NCBI GenBank assembly: GCA_021300075.1
Contig: JAJTIB010000008.1
Span: 1 to 21,224 of the forward strand
DNA: 21,224 bases
Direction: 5' to 3'
From: Rickettsiales bacterium
GTDB taxonomy: Bacteria; Pseudomonadota; Alphaproteobacteria; Rickettsiales; UBA3002
Shown here: positions 7,734-13,355 of the stretch, one piece after another
How the letters are laid out: every line of letters begins with the position of its first letter
How positions within the stretch are numbered: the first letter of the stretch is position 1
Position numbers and translations under genes: made by a program
The notes under the pieces: generated by a model
What the model saw: the letters and a program-made list of their open reading frames with translations, nothing else
Told to the model about the DNA's origin: nothing
The model's database searches: none

Positions 7734-7833
7734 AGTTTTGAAGCTGGAATAAAGCGAGTCACTTTTCAGGATTCCGAAGATTATTCTAGATTATTTGTCT
7801 AGACCTGCGATATTAATCTAAAGGGAGTCGTTC

Positions 7834-8466
7834 ATGGAATTATACAAAGAAATTAGAGAACTGTCAGATAGTTATGAAGTGCAGCTTCGAAAGCAGATTG
7901 ATAGCCGTGTCATTGAAATGGATGGCGATGATAACTCCCACTATCTTTTGTATGCTGTTTTAGGAATATCTGATGATGAAGGAAAGAAAATCGACTTATA
8001 CCAGAACAAGGGGCGATTTTTATACAAATATGCAGGGGCATTTTTAGAATCCGCTGCAAAAATTTGTTTTTCACATAGATATCCAGATTCTGGAATGGTC
8101 AAAATTCCGAATACAATCGGTGCCAAACCAAAAACTTTTGAAATAGATTGTTTGGTAGAGAACAGAGACGGCATTGAAATAAAATGGAGGGATGCCACCA
8201 CCGATGGCGATCATATTACAAAAGAACATACAAGAATAAAGGTGATAGCAGCAGCAGGATATAAACCAATTCGGGTTATGTTCTACTACCCAAACCGAAC
8301 GCAAGCCATAAGGATTCAGAAGACACTTGAGACTTTATATAAGGGTGTCAATGGTGAGTATTATTTTGGCGATGGTGCGTGGAATTTTATCAAGGATTAC
8401 ACAGGAATTGACTTAAAGCAGATTCTTGTTCGAATTGCGGAAGAAAAGACCAATGCCGCAAAGTAA
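7834..8466 (+). CDS. ApaLI-like type II restriction endonuclease
   Basis: A 210-residue nuclease expected to cut unmodified DNA, most likely at GTGCAC. A PD-(D/E)xK core is visible: FEIDCLVEN with D105, then GIEIKWRDATTDGDH with E115 and K117. The segment around EIKWRDATTDGDHITKEH matches my memory of the ApaLI family; no search was run. AAAGGGAG at 7821-7828 gives a good ribosome site six bases before ATG 7834. The gene is AT-rich against its GC-richer surroundings, a sign of transfer. It overlaps the methyltransferase gene by 14 bases, as a compact R-M operon. The two GTGCAC sites in the dyad upstream support the specificity. If it is not ApaLI-like, it is still a PD-(D/E)xK enzyme paired with a methylase. 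Confidence 0.8.
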   Translation: MELYKEIRELSDSYEVQLRKQIDSRVIEMDGDDNSHYLLYAVLGISDDEGKKIDLYQNKGRFLYKYAGAFLESAAKICFSHRYPDSGMVKIPNTIGAKPKTFEIDCLVENRDGIEIKWRDATTDGDHITKEHTRIKVIAAAGYKPIRVMFYYPNRTQAIRIQKTLETLYKGVNGEYYFGDGAWNFIKDYTGIDLKQILVRIAEEKTNAAK

Positions 8467-9685
8467 TTCTCATAAAATATATTTAGGTGATTGCCTAGAG
8501 GTAATGAAGGAATTTGAAACCGAGCGCTTCGACTTAATTTATTTAGACCCACCATTTTTTACTGGCAGAGACCACTCGCTCTCCACAAGAACTGGAGAAA
8601 AATTTTATCAGTTCTCCGACATATGGGAATCTGAAAAAGACTACTTTAATTTTATGCATTCCCGAATCTACGAAATGCGCCGTATTCTAAAAGCTACTGG
8701 CTCAATATTTGTTCATTGCGATAGCAAGGCCTCCCACTCTATCAGAAATATCTTGGATGATGTATTTGGCAAAGATCGTTTTAGATCAGAAATCATATGG
8801 CATTATAAAAGGTGGTCAAATTCTCGAAATGGTTTGTTACCTCAGCATCAAAATATTTTTTATTATTCTAAAACCAATGATTTTAAGTTCAACAAGGAGT
8901 ACACAGACTACAGTGCTACCACTAATGTTGACCAAATACTTCAGAAGCGAAAAAGAGATGATAGGGGCAAAGCAATATATGCCAAAGACTCTGATGGTAA
9001 TTTAATAAGTTGTGATGAAAAAAAAGGTGTTCCATTAGGAGATGTGTGGGAAATCCCCTTCTTGAATCCTAAAGCACAAGAAAGAACAGGGTATCCAACT
9101 CAGAAACCCCTTACTCTGCTTGAAAGAATTATCAATCTAGCTTCGGAAGAGGGTGATGAAGTTCTTGACCCGTTTTGTGGTAGCGGAACAACATGTGTTG
9201 CAGCAAAATTAACAAATAGAAATTCTGTTGGTATAGATGCATCTGGGGATGCTGTGGAACTTGCTAATAATAGGCTTGCTACTCCTGTTAAGACGCAATC
9301 TGCTTTGCTACAAAAAGGAGAGGATGCGTACAAGGTTTTTGATCAATGGGTAGATGCTCATTTAGTTGGCATCGATTGTAACAGGGTTGCAAGGAATGGC
9401 GGCATTGATGCAATACTTAAAAACAACCTTAGTGGACGCATAGGCTTAATAAGAGTTCAAAGAGAAAACGAAAGTGTTTCAGAAGCTGTATATGCTTTGT
9501 TAAAAGCCGCAAAAACAAAAAATAATTCTCAAATGATTCTAATAAAAACATCTGATGATCTTTTTGAGGATGATTTTGGCGATGTTTATATATTTAATTC
9601 TCCTGCATTAGAGATAAAACGACTGGAGAGTTATAAGAAACCAAATCTACAAAATACAATTCTGCAAATGGCAGAGGTTAGGTAG
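8453..9685 (+). CDS. Type II DNA methyltransferase, beta class (DPPF), R-M partner
   Basis: A 410-residue SAM-dependent DNA methyltransferase that would protect the host from the upstream nuclease. DPPF (32-35, catalytic motif IV) comes before DPFCGSGTT (239-247, SAM-binding motif I), the beta-class order. DPPF favours N6-adenine, though N4-cytosine is not excluded. TGYPTQKP (212-219) is the usual motif X context. Residues about 276-410 form an extra C-terminal part with VARNGGIDAIL and RVQRENES, resembling a nuclease-like fold that has lost its lysine. The frame is open from 8426, but ATG 8453 has GGAAG eight bases ahead and gives the standard N-terminus. AT-rich like its partner. Confidence 0.9.
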   Translation: MPQSNSHKIYLGDCLEVMKEFETERFDLIYLDPPFFTGRDHSLSTRTGEKFYQFSDIWESEKDYFNFMHSRIYEMRRILKATGSIFVHCDSKASHSIRNILDDVFGKDRFRSEIIWHYKRWSNSRNGLLPQHQNIFYYSKTNDFKFNKEYTDYSATTNVDQILQKRKRDDRGKAIYAKDSDGNLISCDEKKGVPLGDVWEIPFLNPKAQERTGYPTQKPLTLLERIINLASEEGDEVLDPFCGSGTTCVAAKLTNRNSVGIDASGDAVELANNRLATPVKTQSALLQKGEDAYKVFDQWVDAHLVGIDCNRVARNGGIDAILKNNLSGRIGLIRVQRENESVSEAVYALLKAAKTKNNSQMILIKTSDDLFEDDFGDVYIFNSPALEIKRLESYKKPNLQNTILQMAEVR

Positions 9686-9763
9686 AAGCATATTTTTATC
9701 CAAGGTTTGCTGGCTACTTCAGGTTTCTGCGAGAGAAACTTCAAGAGGCTGGCACACTACCCA

Positions 9764-9942
9764 CCGCCACTGAAAAAGGGGGCATAAAGCCCCCTTTTTT
9801 TTAGTGGCGGACGCGTTCAGTGCAAGAACTCACGGTCGTGAGTTCGACAAAATTTCAGTAGAAATTTTGGAAACCGAGCGTAGCGAGGGACCCGAAGGGC
9901 GCGAAGCCAGTAGGCGAAGCGTCAATCTCATCTCCTCCGCCA
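9764..9942 (+). repeat. tRNA-tail repeat A, copy 2
   Basis: A second, diverged copy of the unit after tRNA-Ser, starting 2585 bases downstream of the first. It has CCGCCACTGAAAAAGGGGGC, loop ATAAA, GCCCCC with eight T, and AGTGGCGG (hairpin to 9810, usable as a terminator for the methyltransferase). The same GAACTCACG palindrome and GTTCGA follow, then an insert with changes such as CAGTAG for CATTAG and CCCGAA for CCCAAA. The tail AATCTCATCTCCTCCGCCA (9924-9942) is identical to that of copy 1. No tRNA body precedes it, so it is a tail without a tRNA. The two A copies flank repeat B1 and the R-M genes like attachment sites. Confidence 0.9.
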
Positions 9943-9950
9943 GACTTTTT

Positions 9951-9968
9951 TCGGAAATTATTTTCCGA
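9951..9968 (+). terminator. Small bidirectional hairpin after repeat A2
   Basis: TCGGAAA (9951-9957) and TTTCCGA (9962-9968) with TTAT as loop, preceded by a T run and followed by CAGTTTTTT. It has the form of a weak intrinsic terminator and insulates the HNH gene from the R-M operon. Confidence 0.5.
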
Positions 9969-10062
9969 CAGTTTTTTGGCTAGTGAAAAACCTTAGGTTT
10001 TCTGCGCCTCACATGATTAGCGCCTGATTTGAGAATGCAGAAAAATGATGCATTTTTACTCT

Positions 10063-10125
10063 CAAGTACGGGTTTGAGAGCGTGTTATAATATTTTCCCG
10101 TACTTGGGAAAAGTCGGTACGGGAA
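10063..10125 (+). promoter_or_regulatory. Extended -10 promoter between repeated GTACGGG half-sites
   Basis: TGTTATAAT (10083-10091) is a perfect extended -10. It lies inside a 10-bp inverted repeat, CAAGTACGGG (10063-10072) and CCCGTACTTG (10097-10106). A third half-site, GTACGGGAA (10117-10125), pairs with TTCCCGTAC (10095-10103). Another dyad, CTCTCAA/TTGAGAG (10059-10065/10074-10080), overlaps. This layout suggests a repressed promoter for the HNH gene at 10205. A related copy, GGTACGGGTTTTGAGAG, lies downstream of that gene near 10930. Confidence 0.6.
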
Positions 10126-10204
10126 TTTTTAGTCAAGACAATTCAGCCAGTTGGCGATATAACCGGAGCTGAGAGTTGCTATCTAACTACGCTAGGCATT
10201 GTAA

Positions 10205-10861
10205 ATGAAGGATGAAACTACACAAAACAAAGAGCTAACGGAAATCATCTGCGACGCTATTGATTTACTTTTTCCCCTCGTTGGAACATATGAGGCAGCT
10301 TTTTATATGTATTTATTGCGCCACAGTATAATTGAGCGAGGAACTCCGCATATAAGAACAGGCGTAAGACCGCTACAAAGTGCAGTCGTCCAAAGTGCTT
10401 ACGCGGGCAGCACAAACGGCGGTGGCGAAAAACCTATTTCAAAAATAAGCTATGCCAAGGTGAGTGATACTCTTAAAAATCTTGAATCAGTGGGAGCGAT
10501 TAGAAAAGAGAACGACGCCAATCGTGATGGCACACTATACAGAATAGTGTTGCCAGAAGAAATTCCTGCCTGCCAACAACGCAAATTGGAATTGCGAAAG
10601 ACAATGGTATCGCCAGCAACAGAATCAGATGCTGACTATTATAATGTTCGTGAGAATCGTTTGAAGGTGTACGAGCGGGATTCATACAAATGCAAATATT
10701 GCAGCAAACAATTAACTCAATTCACAGCCACACTCGACCATTTAACTCCAGTCGCAAGAGGCGGAGATAATGCACTAGAGAATCTTGTAACTGCATGTCT
10801 TGATTGTAACTCGAAGAAGAATGTTAAGCCGCTTGGTGATTTCATGGCAGATAGCAGCTAG
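10205..10861 (+). CDS. HNH endonuclease with N-terminal winged-helix-like domain
   Basis: A 218-residue protein. Residues about 10-120 look like a winged-helix DNA-binding module (SYAKVSDTLKNLESVGAIRK, then GTLYRIVLPEEIPA). The C-terminal HNH zinc-finger nuclease has C163/C166 (CKYC), the catalytic LDHLTPVARGGDN with D178 and H179, ENLVTAC, and C198/C201 followed by N202. A metal-dependent nick or cut of DNA is expected; the target is unknown. It stands alone between repeats A2 and B2 with its own operator-rich promoter, and it is more AT-rich than the backbone. Next to an R-M pair, a defence role is a fair inference, but HNH proteins also serve mobile elements. No strong Shine-Dalgarno precedes ATG 10205. 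Confidence 0.85.
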   Translation: MKDETTQNKELTEIICDAIDLLFPLVGTYEAAFYMYLLRHSIIERGTPHIRTGVRPLQSAVVQSAYAGSTNGGGEKPISKISYAKVSDTLKNLESVGAIRKENDANRDGTLYRIVLPEEIPACQQRKLELRKTMVSPATESDADYYNVRENRLKVYERDSYKCKYCSKQLTQFTATLDHLTPVARGGDNALENLVTACLDCNSKKNVKPLGDFMADSS

Positions 10862-10927
10862 TCGCTAATTTTTTGCATGATTTTTAGCTGTCAAGAATAC
10901 CATGCCTAGCGTAGTATTCATGGCTGC

Positions 10928-10946
10928 AAGGTACGGGTTTTGAGAG
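10928..10946 (+). repeat. Downstream copy of the HNH operator motif
   Basis: AAGGTACGGGTTTTGAGAGC here resembles AAGTACGGGTTTGAGAGC at 10064-10081, so the motif brackets the HNH gene. The remaining 10862-11001 gap holds only short dyads (GAATAC/GTATTC near 10895-10919 and GCGGT/ACCGC near 10985-11005). I see no gene in it. Confidence 0.5.
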
Positions 10947-11001
10947 CCGCAGTTTTCCTTGTGTTTTTTTATAACGAGGAGCGAGCGGTGTATATAACAG
11001 A

Positions 11002-11140
11002 CCGCCATTTTTATTCTCTGGGGGATAAGGCGCAACAGCGCCCCCCCAGGAATAAAAATATCGTACTGAGGTGAGAACGAAGTTCGACTGCGAGGCCAAC
11101 AGGCCGAGAGGAGACGAAGCCAATCCTCTCCACTCCGCCA
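11002..11140 (+). repeat. tRNA-tail repeat B, copy 2
   Basis: Nearly identical to B1: CCGCCA, the long GGGGG/CCCCC hairpin with ATTTTTATTC/GGAATAAAAAT arms, GTTCGA at 11082-11087, a 34-base insert, and the tail AATCCTCTCCACTCCGCCA (11122-11140). It differs from B1 at a few bases (TATCG for TATGG, GAGGAGACG for TAGAGGCG). It is directly joined to the truncated metallopeptidase gene. Confidence 0.88.
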
Positions 11141-11142
11141 GC

Positions 11143-11574
11143 CTTTTACAGGTGGTAGTTCTCAATCGATTACGGGTGGTTGTGAAGTGCCCAGCCTGTG
11201 TGGAGGTTTGGGGTATTTTCGGTGTAGATACGCAGGAGCTATTGGAAGCATGGTTTGTTCTGCACGCTAAAGAACGCTTGCACGCACGCCTTCATGCGGC
11301 GTTAGAACGCTTTCCTGATCCTGCGCTCGTGACACCTAAAGGCATGATCGTCCGCTCCCTAGAGTCCCGCTGGGGCTCAATGACTGCGGCTGGCAATTTA
11401 GTCCTGAATTGGCTGCTTATTCATGCATCCACCCAGTGCATCGACTATGTTATCACCCATGAGCTATGCCATCTGATCCACGCTAATCATGGCAAAGAAT
11501 TCTGGCATTTACTGGCACGCGTTTTCCCCGAATGGGAAAAATATAAGAACACGCTGGAAAGCGACTTATGTTAA
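11143..11574 (+). pseudogene. 5'-truncated YgjP/DUF45-type zinc metallopeptidase
   Basis: The frame runs through repeat B2 into a clear C-terminal YgjP-like (DUF45, SprT-related) domain. KERLHARL is followed by SRWGSM, NWLLIHAS, YVITHELCHLIHANHGKEFW (the HExxH zinc site plus downstream His) and the final PEWEKYKNTL. Full-length relatives are roughly 230 residues; only about 140 remain, and the N-terminal strand-rich part is missing exactly where B2 begins. No good ATG with a ribosome site lies between repeat and domain, so it is probably inactive, or made from an in-frame GTG. Its stop shares TTAA with the stop of convergent alkB, suggesting this pair belongs to the older chromosome and that the repeat boundary cut the gene. 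Confidence 0.75.
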
Positions 11575-12185
11575 ACCACAATCACCTTCCGAAACGTCAG
11601 CGAAATGCGGCGTGTGCGCTGGATAATTTGGCCGTTATGGCGATCTGTTTTACGCCCTGCGATGGCATGTTGCCAGGCATAACGTGCATCACCAGAAAGC
11701 ACGAGCAGGCTGCGCGGTTCCAGTAGCAACGATGATTTTTCGCCTGTTTTCCCGTGGGTGAAATCCATCACACTGGGCGAACCGAGACTCAGGCTGGCGA
11801 TGGTGCCAGCAAAACATGGCACGCAGTCGATATGTGCTGATATGCCCTGTCCAGGCTGATATTCGTTGATGATGACCTGATCGGGTATCTCCGCGAATAG
11901 TCCTGTTTGCTGTAAGCGCACTGCGTAGGTTTCTAGCCAGTCAGGTAGTGCGCCTATCCGCAGATCGTTCGTAACGCTTCTTGCCTTATAATCGTAGCGC
12001 CAGCCATAATGTTGCACGCGGCGTTTGAGGTCGTGCATCCATGGTTGGTTATCGATGATCTCCAACAGCGCTCCCTCTGTTGATTCGTCGATGTAATAGG
12101 GAATGTAAGACAAACCAGCAATCGTCGGGGCAACGGGCGATGCCTCCTCAAATAACGATGCTTGCCTCACACCAGTTGTCATACC
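11571..12185 (-). CDS. AlkB-family 2-oxoglutarate/Fe(II) dioxygenase
   Basis: A 204-residue oxidative demethylase or hydroxylase of nucleic acids. Iron ligands are H117 and D119 (in ISAHIDC) and H172 (AWQHAI). The 2-oxoglutarate-binding arginines are R192 and R198 in RRISLTFR. NEYQPGQGI before the HxD and YGWRYDY upstream are closer to ALKBH8-like domains than to E. coli AlkB, so RNA is a possible substrate. ATG 12185 has AGGA about eight bases ahead and is preferred over the upstream ATG at 12203. The start overlaps the stop of the BMT5-like methyltransferase, so the two are translated together. A DNA-repair role is the main alternative. Confidence 0.87.
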   Translation of the reverse strand, partial: GMTTGVRQASLFEEASPVAPTIAGLSYIPYYIDESTEGALLEIIDNQPWMHDLKRRVQHYGWRYDYKARSVTNDLRIGALPDWLETYAVRLQQTGLFAEIPDQVIINEYQPGQGISAHIDCVPCFAGTIASLSLGSPSVMDFTHGKTGEKSSLLLEPRSLLVLSGDARYAWQHAIAGRKTDRHNGQIIQRTRRISLTFRKVIVV

Positions 12186-12940
12186 TGTTTCCTGAATACC
12201 CATGTGCTGAATTCATCATGATGGCCAATCGCGCTGCCGCTTTGATGCGTCATGGTATGTTCATACTCTGGAAATGCCGATGGATCAAACGGATAGGATT
12301 CAGGTGGGGCGAATCCTGCAATGTCTGCCGCTTCATCAAACTGAAATGCGCCACGATAATGTGGACTATCAACCGCTGAAATCAGCACTTTGCCGCCCCG
12401 ATGTAGTTGCGTTGCCGCGCTGATCAGAAAATCACGCACAAGTATAAAATTGGGATTATGCCCTTCCACTGCATCCCTGCTGCCGGCATGAGGGAATTGA
12501 AACACAATAGTATCAAACCGCCACGATCCAAATACAGACGCAAGGCTTGATCCATCCACACTATGCAGAACCGTAACACCCTTACGCCGCAATGCTTCGG
12601 CGTTGACGATAGTATCGGAAGATAGTTCTTCTTTGTTTTCAAACGTGGTGGCAATCAACCTGCTGGGCGTGATACCCGACATTGCGGCAAGGCTGAGGGT
12701 AAAACTCAGATTGCCCTCACCAACAAGCAGCGTCCTGCCCTGCGATATCTCTGCTACAAAATCAAAACTGGTGGATTTATGCAGCAGCCATGTCAGATGC
12801 CGATCAATACGCTGCAGCTGTTTTGCCTCCGCCACCAACCCCAGATTAAGGCTGCGGTGAATAAGCTGCTGGTTCATTATGCCCATCTTGTAAATGATGG
12901 GGCTTATGGTGGTTGCGTGCTGTAGTGATGCGAGTGTCAT
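12179..12940 (-). CDS. BMT5-like (DUF2431) Rossmann methyltransferase
   Basis: A 253-residue protein with the BMT5-like domain, the family of the yeast 25S rRNA uridine-N3 methyltransferase. Seen: the SAM loop LLVGEGNLSF (71-80), LIATTFEN (95-102), DTIVFQFPHAG (143-153), and a C-terminal FPEYEHTMTH block followed by STWVFRK, all in the family order. Residues 1-65 are extra and unassigned. ATG 12940 with AGGA close ahead is chosen over upstream in-frame starts reaching 13042. This family is best known from eukaryotes and is patchy in bacteria. It is co-translated with an AlkB-type dioxygenase, hinting at RNA N3-methyl chemistry. The bacterial substrate is unknown. Confidence 0.82.
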   Translation of the reverse strand: MTLASLQHATTISPIIYKMGIMNQQLIHRSLNLGLVAEAKQLQRIDRHLTWLLHKSTSFDFVAEISQGRTLLVGEGNLSFTLSLAAMSGITPSRLIATTFENKEELSSDTIVNAEALRRKGVTVLHSVDGSSLASVFGSWRFDTIVFQFPHAGSRDAVEGHNPNFILVRDFLISAATQLHRGGKVLISAVDSPHYRGAFQFDEAADIAGFAPPESYPFDPSAFPEYEHTMTHQSGSAIGHHDEFSTWVFRKQV

Positions 12941-13112
12941 ACTTTCCTGCCGTTGAGAATGATTGCAGCTAAAACTGCCCTTATCATACATGATGCATGG
13001 AAATTGCTGTCCCGGAAGGGGCGAAGTGCATATTTTTTGCAAATTCTTGAATTCGCCTATTTACTCCCCACTACGCCGAGTAGAGAATGGTTTTTATCCA
13101 GTTCCGTTCACA

Positions 13113-13254
13113 CCGCCATTATTTCATTTCGGGGATCGCGTGCAACAGCGCCCCCCCAGGAATAAAAATATCGTACTGAGGTGAGAACGAAGTTCGACTG
13201 CGAGGCCAACAGGCCGAGAAGAGGCGAGGCGAAGCCGAAACTCCCCACCCGCCA
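13113..13254 (+). repeat. tRNA-tail repeat B, copy 3 (diverged)
   Basis: It starts at CCGCCA. The left half is degenerate (ATTATTTCATTTCGGGGATCG) and no longer pairs well. The right half from GCAACAGCGCCCCCCCAGG onward is nearly identical to B2, with GTTCGA at 13192-13197. The insert ends GAGGCGAGGCGAAGCC, with an extra GGCGA. The tail differs, AAACTCCCCACCCGCCA (13238-13254), and could come from a third tRNA. The 12941-13112 gap before it holds no convincing gene; it contains the promoter side of the BMT5-like gene. Confidence 0.75.
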
Positions 13255-13310
13255 GTGCAAAGAGGCTACCATGCCCATGCTGAGGTTTGCAGTTGGTGTA
13301 AGGCCAGCAT

Positions 13311-13337
13311 GCGGTGAATAGTGTTGCTATCCACCGC
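13311..13337 (-). terminator. Stem-loop downstream of katG
   Basis: GCGGTGAATAG (13311-13321), loop TGTTG, CTATCCACCGC (13327-13337). There are 11-base arms with one mismatch, starting about 18 bases past the katG stop. There is no T run on the minus strand, so it may be a 3'-stabilising stem or a weak terminator. Confidence 0.45.
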
Positions 13338-13355
13338 ACCCCGAATCCATCGCGA

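Noticed and set aside
10884..11165. Minus-strand 93-codon frame over repeat B2
   Set aside because: Again a reading of the B repeat; shares its sequence with the frame over B1.
7179..13254. A CRISPR array
   Set aside because: Repeats are 140-180 bp, few, and separated by genes, not by uniform spacers; no cas genes.
7179..13254. A classic integron
   Set aside because: No integron integrase in the window and no clear GTTRRRY core with R', R'' and L boxes; only the cassette-like order is shared.
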